Shown here one piece after another: positions 1 to 5,529 of a DNA stretch of 7,633 nucleotides. Within the stretch, counting starts at the first letter, position 1; each line of letters begins with the position of its first letter. The position numbers and the translations under genes were made by a program. Origin of the DNA: Candidatus Aenigmatarchaeota archaeon. Its GTDB lineage: Archaea > Aenigmatarchaeota > Aenigmatarchaeia > QMZP01 > JACQNV01. The notes under the pieces are model-generated. The model was not told the DNA's origin. It made no database searches and saw nothing but the letters and a program-made list of their open reading frames with translations. Location of the stretch: assembly GCA_016202865.1 (NCBI GenBank), contig JACQNV010000024.1, positions 1 through 7,633 of the forward strand. Reading direction: 5' to 3'.

Positions 1-23
1 ATAATATTATATCTCTGTAAATA

Positions 24-317
24 TTAATGCAATCCAACCCAGGTATAAGCAACACCCTTTTCTGCGAGATAAGCCAGCGGTATTATTGTAACCAGTGTAT
101 TAGGCAAAATTCCAGTTAACAAAATCAAAAAGTACGCCCCGCAGACCAGATCCAGCAGGCTGAGAAATTTCTGCTTTACTATCGAAAAAATAAGCCCCTT
201 GAAGACAAGATATATAGAAAGCCACATGACAATGTCTGAAGGCAAAATCTTCAAATAAAAGTGCAGGCTGAAAATAACCACTATTATCACATATATTGGG
301 CCAAAAAGTATCTTCAT
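24..317 (-). CDS. small multi-pass membrane protein, function unknown
   Basis: 97-residue hydrophobic protein that I do not recognise. About three to four membrane segments can be seen, at roughly residues 4-23, 28-47, 53-71 and 75-90, separated by short loops, some with lysines (for example VKQK near residue 49). There is no obvious signal peptide, catalytic motif or soluble domain. I chose the ATG at 317 because a TATA-like box (TTATAA, about 339-347) is centred 26 nt upstream, matching the leaderless pattern of other genes here. The frame also stays open to a TTG at 350, which would add 11 residues and overlap the rad50 stop by 11 nt. The promoter sits on the end of rad50, so the gene may be transcribed alone as well as by read-through from rad50. 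The family is unknown and no role in repair should be assumed from position. Confidence 0.6.
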   Translation of the reverse strand: MKILFGPIYVIIVVIFSLHFYLKILPSDIVMWLSIYLVFKGLIFSIVKQKFLSLLDLVCGAYFLILLTGILPNTLVTIIPLAYLAEKGVAYTWVGLH

Positions 318-338
318 AAAACTAATTTTGTAATGTGG

Positions 339-347
339 CTTATAAAC
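339..347 (-). promoter_or_regulatory. TATA-like box for the small membrane protein
   Basis: On the minus strand this reads GTTTATAAG and its centre is about 26 nt upstream of the ATG at 317. It overlaps the last codons and stop of rad50. The distance fits an archaeal TATA box driving a leaderless transcript; called by eye. Confidence 0.45.
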
Positions 348-2349
348 CAATAACTTGTGTCACACCATTAACAGCTTTGTCCCTTTCAAGCCTGTAAACA
401 AAACCATCGATATCCTCTGCTATTCTGGGTTCATGTGTGATCAAAAATATCTGCTTGACAAAACTGCCAATTCTATTGCTTAGGACATCAGAAAAGTTTT
501 TTATCGCGGCAGAATCCAAATTGTGTGTTGGCTCGTCCAATATAATCCACTTGAGATTTGGAATGAAAGCCAAAGAAAACGCCACCCTCAAAGCCAAACA
601 TGCAATTGTCCTCTCCCCACCAGAAGCCACACCATCTACTGGTATCCATTCCTCACCGCTCTTTAATTGAAGTATGTAATCCCCATCAACAACCAATCTG
701 ATATCCTCAAAATCCCTGTATGGGTACAAGCTGTTCCATATTCTTGACATTGCCTGGTTAACTGTTTTGGTAAACTCTTCCCTTAGCTGGTCCTGTGTAA
801 TTTTTACAGCTTGGGTAAACTTGCTCAGATCATCTATATTTTTATTTGTCTGCTCCACCTCAAACTTATATCTGATAAATAGCTCGAGCCTTTTTTCGAG
901 GTCAGCCAAAATAGCGGCATCTTTCTGAACCATTCTGTTTAGATGGAATAGATCAACTTGGTGTTTTGTGGCCTCAGAAACAATATTCTGCAAATCCAAC
1001 CTAAGCCTCTCTATATTGTGGTTTTTGGTCTCCAGCTCCAAATATATTTTCCTATTTTCCAAATCCTGATTCTGTTTTTTAAACTCATCCAATCTCTGGA
1101 CAAGTTTTTCCATGTCTGCAATCTGATCAATCAAGCCTTTAGATCTGAGAAGCTGTTCTTCGTCTCTATGAGCCTTAATTTCCATATCCTCAGTTTCAAC
1201 TTTCTTCTTCTCAATCCCCGCAACAAGCAAATTAGCACCTTCCCTAAGCTCCTCGACCCTATTTTTTCTAACTGTTTCGAGGTCGCCCTTTTTCTGTATA
1301 GTTATCCCGCTTTCACAAACAGGGCACTTGTCCCCAAGCCTCTCCAAATCCTTTATGCTATTTTCAACAATTCTGATTTCTGTATTATATCCAGCAACTT
1401 CCACCCTTTTTTTATCCAACAAATCTCTTTCTGTTTTTATCTCAGACTTAAGTTTGCTTAGCACAATTTCAGCGCTTTTAATTTCAATCAATAGCGACTC
1501 TTTATTTAGATTTCTAGTCTTTTCTCTCAATCCTTCCAATACTCTTTCAATCTCACTTATTGATGCCTTAAGCCTCTCCAAATCCTTTTCTGTCCTAACA
1601 AAATCATCAATCACAGCCTGCGCTTTCTGGATCTCTCCAGTTATGCGATCCTTTTTTTCAGAAATCCTTTCCAGTTCTGTCTTCAGTATCTCCACTTTTA
1701 ATTTGTTCTCCTCCACCCCCTTTCTAAATTCTTCAACCCTATTCCCCAAATTCTCCCTCTCCATCTCCGAAACCATCCTCATCTTTTCCACCCTGCTTAT
1801 CTCCATGTTATTTCTTATACTCACAGACCCTTCCCTTACAGCCTCAAACAAATCCAGCCTCAGCATCTTGTCAATGTGTTGCATCCTTTTGCCTTTGGGT
1901 ATTGTCAAAAAATAATCAATGTTGTTTTGTTCAGAATAAACAGCCTTCGAAAATAACGGATAATCAATCTGCAAAACCCTTTCTATGTACGCAGTGACAC
2001 CAGACGGATTTACTTCAACCAACCTTTGGTTCTCCCTTATCTCGGCCTCTACTGTCCCCTTATCCTTTTTCACCTTCCTTCTGACAGTATAATTTTTCCC
2101 ATCTACATCAAATTCCAATCCAACCTCAGCTTCTTCTTTCCCCTGAGGTCTCTTCATTATCAAATCGTCCAGGGTAATTTTTTTAGAGTTGAGATTTGGA
2201 AATGTCCCAAAAAGAGCAAAAGAAATAGCATCCAATACACTGCTTTTTCCAGACCCCATTATTCCAACGAGAGCGTTCACACCGCCAGAAAATTCAAACT
2301 CAGAATTAAGATGCGACTTCCAATTCTTCAGCCAGACCTTTGTGATCAT
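340..2349 (-). CDS. rad50: DNA double-strand break repair ATPase Rad50 (compact form)
   Basis: ABC-type ATPase of the Mre11-Rad50 complex, which tethers and processes DNA ends. All hallmarks are visible (numbered from the ATG at 2349): N-terminal lobe with Walker A GIMGSGKSS at 29-37; Q-loop glutamine near 141; a charged coiled coil from about 170; zinc hook CPVC at 342-345; the returning coiled coil to about 505; ABC signature SGGER at 576-580; Walker B WIILDEPT at 601-608 followed by the D-loop; and the H-loop histidine of LITHEP at 639. At 669 residues it is shorter than the roughly 850-900 usual for archaeal Rad50, and the missing length is in the coiled-coil arms. I chose the ATG at 2349 because GGAGGT lies 6 nt upstream; the frame is open to a TTG at 2385, but that extension (LEGLELAGGFH) precedes the conserved start. 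No mre11, herA or nurA is in the window. Confidence 0.95.
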   Translation of the reverse strand: MITKVWLKNWKSHLNSEFEFSGGVNALVGIMGSGKSSVLDAISFALFGTFPNLNSKKITLDDLIMKRPQGKEEAEVGLEFDVDGKNYTVRRKVKKDKGTVEAEIRENQRLVEVNPSGVTAYIERVLQIDYPLFSKAVYSEQNNIDYFLTIPKGKRMQHIDKMLRLDLFEAVREGSVSIRNNMEISRVEKMRMVSEMERENLGNRVEEFRKGVEENKLKVEILKTELERISEKKDRITGEIQKAQAVIDDFVRTEKDLERLKASISEIERVLEGLREKTRNLNKESLLIEIKSAEIVLSKLKSEIKTERDLLDKKRVEVAGYNTEIRIVENSIKDLERLGDKCPVCESGITIQKKGDLETVRKNRVEELREGANLLVAGIEKKKVETEDMEIKAHRDEEQLLRSKGLIDQIADMEKLVQRLDEFKKQNQDLENRKIYLELETKNHNIERLRLDLQNIVSEATKHQVDLFHLNRMVQKDAAILADLEKRLELFIRYKFEVEQTNKNIDDLSKFTQAVKITQDQLREEFTKTVNQAMSRIWNSLYPYRDFEDIRLVVDGDYILQLKSGEEWIPVDGVASGGERTIACLALRVAFSLAFIPNLKWIILDEPTHNLDSAAIKNFSDVLSNRIGSFVKQIFLITHEPRIAEDIDGFVYRLERDKAVNGVTQVIGL

Positions 2350-2355
2350 GTGGAA

Positions 2356-2361
2356 ACCTCC
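2356..2361 (-). promoter_or_regulatory. Shine-Dalgarno site of rad50
   Basis: The minus strand reads GGAGGT, then 6 nt, then the ATG at 2349. It decides between that ATG and the upstream TTG at 2385. It is the only strong SD-to-ATG arrangement I found in front of a minus-strand gene here; the others look leaderless. Confidence 0.75.
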
Positions 2362-2387
2362 AGCGAGTTCCAACCCCTCCAGCAACC

Positions 2388-2397
2388 ATTATATTTC
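2388..2397 (-). promoter_or_regulatory. TATA-like box for rad50
   Basis: AT-rich minus-strand element GAAATATAAT. A start about 26 nt downstream would leave a leader of roughly 18 nt holding the GGAGGT. It lies in the 80-nt gap after the methyltransferase stop, so rad50 need not depend on upstream transcription. Confidence 0.35.
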
Positions 2398-2429
2398 ATG
2401 GTTTATTATTGTAGCCAAGACTTTAGTAG

Positions 2430-3188
2430 CTATCTGACCTTATCAAAAGATGCCACATAAACCCCGTTTCCATCTTGTTCCCTAAACTCTACTGTATGCA
2501 ATTTGAAGCCCACTATACCATCTGCTGTCGAATGAATAATATCAACAACCGCCTGTCCGGGAATACAAAACTCTTGAGAAACTATTACCCTGCCTCCAGG
2601 ATTGACAAATTCCCCAAAGTCGTCCAGTGCACATAGGTGTGGAGCGACTGATGCGGCTCCATATAACTCATGAGCCACATTGTTTAGAACAAATGTGTCT
2701 GTTTCTGGGAACTGAACATACCTTATGTTTCCAGGCAACCATGTCACATTTTTCACACAGTATTTTCTTGCTCGTTCACTTGCCAAATCCAAAGATTTTT
2801 CTGACAGATCAATACCAACAAATTGTTTTGTTGGGTGATTTAAAGCATAATACACAGTGTACCGGCCATCACAACACCCAATATCAACAACCCTTTCACC
2901 GATTACAAGCTTGGAAACAGTCTCCGGAACCCATGGATCAAACCGGCTTTTTATGTGATCTACTAAATGGGTTTCTGCAAGAAAATCATAATAAGCGGCT
3001 ATATGCTCTGTTGTACTGTCCGGATCCGCAGTAACCATGCAAATACCACCATATCTAGGATCAATGGGTACAATCTGTCTGCTTCTCATGCTACCAAGTT
3101 GTACAAGTTCATCATATCTAACACCAAGAAATTCCTCCGCATCCACCCTAGTCACAGGAAACTTGCCACTATAATCCTTGAATCTCAT
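2430..3188 (-). CDS. class I SAM-dependent methyltransferase
   Basis: 252-residue protein with a Rossmann-fold methyltransferase core. Motif I is at 100-110 (VVDIGCCDGRY), the acidic ribose-binding residue is in GIDLSE at 125-130, a probable motif IV region is FVLNNVAHEL at 166-175, and the typical NPGG turn with a following beta strand is at 196-205. The substrate is not evident. The roughly 85-residue N-terminal part has no motif I know and may carry specificity. There is no membrane segment, so it should be cytoplasmic. The ATG at 3188 has a TATA-like box (ACTATAAAA) about 26 nt upstream and a pyrimidine-rich leader without SD, suggesting its own leaderless transcript although the HTH gene ends only 33 nt before it. 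The SAM-binding fold is clear; the target (small molecule, RNA or protein) is open. Confidence 0.8.
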   Translation of the reverse strand: MRFKDYSGKFPVTRVDAEEFLGVRYDELVQLGSMRSRQIVPIDPRYGGICMVTADPDSTTEHIAAYYDFLAETHLVDHIKSRFDPWVPETVSKLVIGERVVDIGCCDGRYTVYYALNHPTKQFVGIDLSEKSLDLASERARKYCVKNVTWLPGNIRYVQFPETDTFVLNNVAHELYGAASVAPHLCALDDFGEFVNPGGRVIVSQEFCIPGQAVVDIIHSTADGIVGFKLHTVEFREQDGNGVYVASFDKVR

Positions 3189-3208
3189 CTTAAAACAAGA
3201 AAAGGAAG

Positions 3209-3219
3209 TTTTTTATAGT
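3209..3219 (-). promoter_or_regulatory. TATA-like box for the methyltransferase
   Basis: Minus strand reads ACTATAAAA, centred about 26 nt upstream of the ATG at 3188, inside the 33-nt gap after the HTH gene. The spacing is right for a leaderless archaeal promoter. Confidence 0.5.
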
Positions 3220-3221
3220 TG

Positions 3222-3602
3222 TTATTTCACTCCTGTCCCATTGCTTCCTTGTTTCTCAACTTTTCCCCCATCCAACGCCCTGAGCCTCCCCAATAAAATA
3301 TCCACATTTTCTCTCCTCACAAAATAATCATTCCCTAGCTTCCTGACACACTGAGAGACAACATCATCCTCTGCAAACCTTCCATAAAGCCCTTTAGCAT
3401 CATACTCAATAAGAACCCTATCCAAATCAACAGAGTTGTTTATAATCTCCCCCACCCTATGAACCTCTGCAGCCAAAAACAACCTTTTACTTCCAGATCC
3501 TTCAACTGTCAATCCGCCTGCCCTTGCAAGCTCACCAACATACCTTCGGGTCCTTTTCAAAACAGACGCTGCTTGGCCAACTGACATGTACCCATCATCC
3601 AT
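3222..3602 (-). CDS. MerR/excisionase-like helix-turn-helix protein
   Basis: 126-residue basic protein. Residues 5-50 look like the winged helix-turn-helix of the MerR/excisionase (HTH_17) group: YMSVGQAASVLKRTRRYV gives a first helix and a recognition helix, and SGSKRLFLAAEVHRV gives the wing strand and the following helix. Residues 72-108 (LYGRFAEDDVVSQCV... with FVRRENVDILLGRL) form a second helical segment that could be another HTH or a dimerisation region. The last 15 residues are Gly/Lys-rich and probably disordered. The ATG at 3602 has a TTTTAA core about 25 nt upstream, fitting a leaderless transcript. It probably binds DNA, as a transcription factor or recombination directionality-type factor, but no integrase or att site is nearby. 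The gene runs toward the methyltransferase, with 33 nt between them. Confidence 0.6.
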   Translation of the reverse strand: MDDGYMSVGQAASVLKRTRRYVGELARAGGLTVEGSGSKRLFLAAEVHRVGEIINNSVDLDRVLIEYDAKGLYGRFAEDDVVSQCVRKLGNDYFVRRENVDILLGRLRALDGGKVEKQGSNGTGVK

Positions 3603-3872
3603 CTACATACTTTGACCAAAGCCTTTTAAGCCTTCCGTCGAATTGATTAAAATGTGTTGTTCTGGAATAGGGCAAGCTGCGAAAAGCGGTCGCCTAGCAG
3701 AAGTGAAAGATTATTCCTTAGATAGCGTCTATGACCTCTTGGGCTCTGATCACAGGCACCACTATGGTAATTCCCATGACGGCGGTCTGCAAATATACGA
3801 TAGATTGTTGACGCAAAGAAAATCAGCTGAACCAACAAACAGGCTGAAAAAATATCAGTTCTGAAAATCAGC
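3603..3872. other. intergenic stretch with no convincing gene; fragmentary reading frames on both strands
   Basis: No intact gene is supported here. On the plus strand an ORF from the ATG at 3652 to the TGA ending at 3864 (70 codons) has a TATA-like element at the right distance, but its product (start MCCSGIGQAAKSG, end RLKKYQF) resembles nothing I know and has an odd His/Ser/Gly-rich middle. On the minus strand two hydrophobic pieces look more protein-like but lie in different frames: SACLLVQLIFFASTIYRIF (codons about 3798-3854) and AVMGITIVVPVIRAQEVI (about 3727-3780), the second ending at a TAA at 3718-3720. They could be remains of one small membrane protein split by a frameshift. Small dyads (ATAG CGT CTAT at 3722-3732, ACCA CTA TGGT at 3758-3768) do not form an RNA family I recognise. 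Confidence 0.3.
3623..3630. promoter_or_regulatory. TATA-like element upstream of the HTH gene, possibly bidirectional
   Basis: CTTTTAAG is centred about 25 nt upstream of the HTH gene ATG at 3602 on the minus strand. The TTTTAA core reads TTAAAA on the other strand, and its centre is also about 25-26 nt upstream of an ATG at 3652 on the plus strand, so it could serve both directions. The plus-strand use is speculative. Confidence 0.35.
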
Positions 3873-3873
3873 T
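3818..3873 (+). repeat. short direct repeat pair GAAAATCAGCT
   Basis: An 11-nt sequence occurs at 3818-3828 and again at 3863-3873, 45 nt apart start to start. The second copy touches the stop of the RPA fragment. It may be a footprint of a small rearrangement or simple chance in AT-rich sequence. Confidence 0.4.
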
Positions 3874-3926
3874 TATATCTTCTTAATAGTTCCCAGTGTT
3901 GGCTCATAACAAAGCCCGCCAGAAAA
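3873..3926 (-). pseudogene. 3'-end fragment of an RPA32-like gene paralogue
   Basis: The minus strand encodes SGGLCYEPTLGTIKKI followed by TAA. The intact RPA-like gene at 5530-6165 ends SGGLCYEPTPGTIKKI followed by TAG. Over about 50 nt the two copies differ at eight positions I can count; most are third-codon changes that keep the amino acid, the one replacement being Pro to Leu. That pattern means the fragment diverged while it was still a working gene, so it is not a fresh copy. Upstream, toward higher coordinates, homology stops within a few codons and the frame runs into the vapBC promoter; downstream of the stop there is no similarity. It therefore looks like the stub of a second RPA/winged-helix gene whose body was lost, perhaps when vapBC came to lie here. 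The tail of another winged-helix replication protein is the alternative. Confidence 0.6.
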
Positions 3927-3950
3927 CCATCTAAAGTGGGAACCAGAATG

Positions 3951-3960
3951 TTTATATATT
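3951..3960 (+). promoter_or_regulatory. TATA box of the vapBC operon
   Basis: TTTATATATT is centred about 25-26 nt upstream of the vapB ATG at 3981, so transcription should start at or next to the start codon (leaderless). No SD precedes vapB. Confidence 0.65.
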
Positions 3961-3977
3961 AGTGGGCCTAAATATGT
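3954..3977 (+). promoter_or_regulatory. imperfect dyad between TATA box and vapB start, possible VapBC operator
   Basis: The sequence ATATTAG, then TGGGC, then CTAAATAT forms an imperfect inverted repeat with one T/A length difference between arms. It begins in the TATA box and covers the expected transcription start. VapBC complexes commonly bind palindromes at their own promoter, so autoregulation is plausible; the symmetry is weak and AT-rich. Confidence 0.3.
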
Positions 3978-3980
3978 ATT

Positions 3981-4229
3981 ATGAAAAGTGGGATAAAGTA
4001 CAACCTTCTGGATGTTGACGGAAAAGGAAGGGTGCACATACCAAAAGGGATAAGAGAAGAAATGGGTATACAAAACCAGGTAGTTGTAGAAAGGGAAAAA
4101 GACCTGTTAATACTCAGGCCGATCAAGAGCATTGGGAACCCTGTAGAATTTCTCTCCTCGATTTCTGTCAAAACAAAAAAATCCCCAGCCGAAATGAAAA
4201 GAGAAGCCGAAGGCGTTTTTGGTGGTTAA
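3981..4229 (+). CDS. vapB: AbrB/MazE-type antitoxin (VapB-like)
   Basis: 82-residue antitoxin partner of the PIN toxin encoded next. Residues 8-48 are a SpoVT/AbrB swapped-hairpin DNA-binding domain: DVDGKGRVHIPKGIREEMGI is the characteristic strand, GR turn, (I/L)PK and helix, followed by VVVEREKDLLILRP strands. The tail (about 52-82, with KKSPAEMKREAEGVFGG) is charged and helical, the usual toxin-wrapping segment. The start ATG at 3981 is 25-26 nt from a good TATA box. The stop TAA is immediately followed by the toxin ATG with no gap, so the two are co-transcribed and probably translationally coupled. It is expected to repress its own promoter, alone or with the toxin. It points away from the minus-strand genes on both sides, consistent with an inserted module. 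Confidence 0.85.
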   Translation: MKSGIKYNLLDVDGKGRVHIPKGIREEMGIQNQVVVEREKDLLILRPIKSIGNPVEFLSSISVKTKKSPAEMKREAEGVFGG

Positions 4230-4619
4230 ATGAAGCTTTACCTCGATGCTGACATATTTCTGGCTCTTATAAAAGAAAATGACAGGTTTAAGGCAGCTGC
4301 GCGGTCGTTCTTTTCCAAATCCAAAGGTCACGAGCTTATAACATCCACCCTATCTTGTTTAGAAGTATGGTTTTACCTGTATAAACATGGCCTTCAGGAA
4401 AAGGCTTTGGATTCTATCAGAGCCATAAGTTCTATATGCTCAGTGATAAGCTACGATCCATACGATCTTGAAAATTCCATTGTATTGGCTGAACACCACA
4501 AGCTTTCCCCAGCAGACGCTATCCACGCAACATTGGCCATGGGATTTGATGCAATAGTAAGCAGCGACTCCTCCTTTGACAAATTAAGCGACCTCAAAAG
4601 GATAGATTTTACAAAATAG
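4230..4619 (+). CDS. vapC: PIN-domain ribonuclease toxin VapC
   Basis: 129-residue PIN-domain toxin, expected to be a Mg-dependent endoribonuclease that cuts tRNA or rRNA when freed from VapB. The four acidic active-site positions are present: D6 in YLDADIF at the N-terminus (D8 close by), E45 in SCLEVWF, D96 in SPADAIHA and D113 in VSSDSSFDKL. The length is typical and the frame is complete, so the toxin looks intact. It starts directly after the vapB stop, with GGTGG in the end of vapB serving as a possible ribosome binding site 4 nt upstream. Its 3' end converges on the broken gene at 4672-5049, 52 nt away. The target RNA cannot be told from sequence. Confidence 0.9.
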   Translation: MKLYLDADIFLALIKENDRFKAAARSFFSKSKGHELITSTLSCLEVWFYLYKHGLQEKALDSIRAISSICSVISYDPYDLENSIVLAEHHKLSPADAIHATLAMGFDAIVSSDSSFDKLSDLKRIDFTK

Positions 4620-4671
4620 TTCACTAAAGCTTCTTAGTCCAAATTCGAGTTACAGCGGTCATGAGGATTGA

Positions 4672-5049
4672 TTATTCTATCTGCCAATCTGGTTCAAGCT
4701 GCCTAATTTGTTCTAGATGTGTTCTACTAATCCCAATACCATAATCATGACTTTCGCCGTAAAATGAAGCTCTCCTTTGTTCGACATTCACTCTTGCTTT
4801 TCCCATACCATCAGCCATATATCTTTCGCCCTTTGTCTCTGGCACTGTTTCATCTGTATGAGTTCTAAATGTTCTTGGTTCAATGCCTTGTGTCCGTAAG
4901 AAATTTCTTAATATTAAAAAATGAGAAAGCTCTCAGTCATCTTGGCGAAATCTTAGATAATGTTTTCCGTCTAACTGGAGCTGAACAACTTTATATTCCC
5001 CTGATTTTTGTGGCCAATTGACTGGAGGGAGAGCTTCATTCTGTTCCAT
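4672..5049 (-). pseudogene. Janus/PHPT1-like (phosphohistidine phosphatase family) gene interrupted by one in-frame TGA
   Basis: A 125-codon minus-strand frame from the ATG at 5049 to the TAA at 4672-4674 is open except for a TGA at codon 39 (4933-4935). Before the stop the product has a beta-hairpin-like segment (GEYKVVQLQLDGKHYLRFR, 17-35). After it come ELSHFLILRNFL (40-51), a glycine-rich GMGKARV (81-87), the strand RRASFYGESHDYGIGIS (92-108), and a last helix ending in PDWQIE. By eye the second half matches the Janus/Ocnus fold of 14-kDa phosphohistidine phosphatase: GGGR-like turn, basic strand, YGxSxxYG, helix, PDxxI. H43 sits where that family has its EYH catalytic histidine. A TATA-like box remains upstream. 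TGA is a normal stop in neighbouring genes, so a nonsense mutation is simplest; sequencing error or recoding are alternatives. The family assignment is tentative. Confidence 0.55.
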
Positions 5050-5080
5050 AGATATCACAATATGAAATAGTGGGGTAAGT

Positions 5081-5090
5081 TTTATAAGTT
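5081..5090 (-). promoter_or_regulatory. TATA-like box upstream of the interrupted Janus-like gene
   Basis: Minus strand reads AACTTATAAA. It is centred about 35 nt from the ATG at 5049 but 26 nt from an in-frame GTG at 5058, so the original start may have been that GTG with a leaderless transcript. Its survival suggests recent inactivation or continued expression. Confidence 0.4.
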
Positions 5091-5135
5091 TATAACTCGC
5101 GACGCTTCACGACTTCTTAATCCATACGCGGCGGT

Positions 5136-5525
5136 TCACACCCTTCTCACCCTATACCTGCCAACAAGCTTGTTCAGTTTTCTTTTCAACTTGGCTCTTT
5201 CTTCTTTGTTTCTTGAGTAGTATTCTTGCACAATTTCCCCAAGCGGATTAAACATGCGCGGTATTCTGGACACATCGATATCATCCCCCAATTCTTCTTC
5301 AACAGTCTTCTCCCGCACAGCCAGATTTACTGCCAAAGAGACAAGATACCTCTTCTCAAAAACAGCTACCGATCTGGCTTGTCTGAACATCCTGTCAATT
5401 TCCTTTTTGCTATACCTTGGCCTCGATTTCAAATACCCGTAAACAAGCAGTCCTGATACTGCAGCCCCGTATACTGCTCCTGTAATAGTATATGCTACCT
5501 TGTCAATGTTTTCTATCAAAGCCAT
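5136..5525 (-). CDS. single-pass membrane protein with basic C-terminus, function unknown
   Basis: 129-residue protein that I do not assign to a family. A short N-terminal segment (MALIENIDKV) leads into one Gly/Ala-rich transmembrane helix at about 13-32, followed by a basic region (LKSRPRYSKKEIDRMFRQARS), a helical middle at 50-80, and a very basic end (KLKRKLNKLVGRYRVRRV). By the positive-inside rule the large C-terminal part should face the cytoplasm, where it could bind nucleic acid or ribosomes; this is inference. I chose the ATG at 5525 because it is 4 nt after the RPA stop and begins the sensible sequence; the frame is open to 5609, but that extension lies inside the RPA gene and reads as Arg-rich shadow. 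It probably forms an operon with RPA. The stop is TGA. Confidence 0.65.
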   Translation of the reverse strand: MALIENIDKVAYTITGAVYGAAVSGLLVYGYLKSRPRYSKKEIDRMFRQARSVAVFEKRYLVSLAVNLAVREKTVEEELGDDIDVSRIPRMFNPLGEIVQEYYSRNKEERAKLKRKLNKLVGRYRVRRV

Positions 5526-5529
5526 AAAT

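Noticed and set aside
437..1915. Long plus-strand open frames across rad50 (up to 195 codons)
   Set aside because: They are antisense to a clearly conserved Rad50 and their products are Ser/Leu/Phe-rich runs typical of the reverse of charged coiled-coil coding sequence.
2350..2385. Extended rad50 start at the TTG at 2385
   Set aside because: The ATG at 2349 has GGAGGT at ideal spacing and begins exactly where Rad50 proteins usually begin.
3660..3700. Small GC-rich hairpin (CTGC GAAAA GCGG) as a structured RNA
   Set aside because: The stem is only four pairs, with one G-U, and no surrounding structure matches a tRNA, RNase P, SRP or box C/D pattern.
3873..4171. Minus-strand open frames opposite the vapB gene
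   Set aside because: They are shadows of the AbrB-domain gene; only the last 17 or so codons (the RPA tail) carry recognisable sequence.
4933..4935. The in-frame TGA as a selenocysteine codon
   Set aside because: Selenocysteine use in archaea is confined to few lineages, I see no convincing SECIS-like hairpin in the 3' region, and TGA ends neighbouring genes. Not excluded, but a nonsense mutation or sequence error is more likely.
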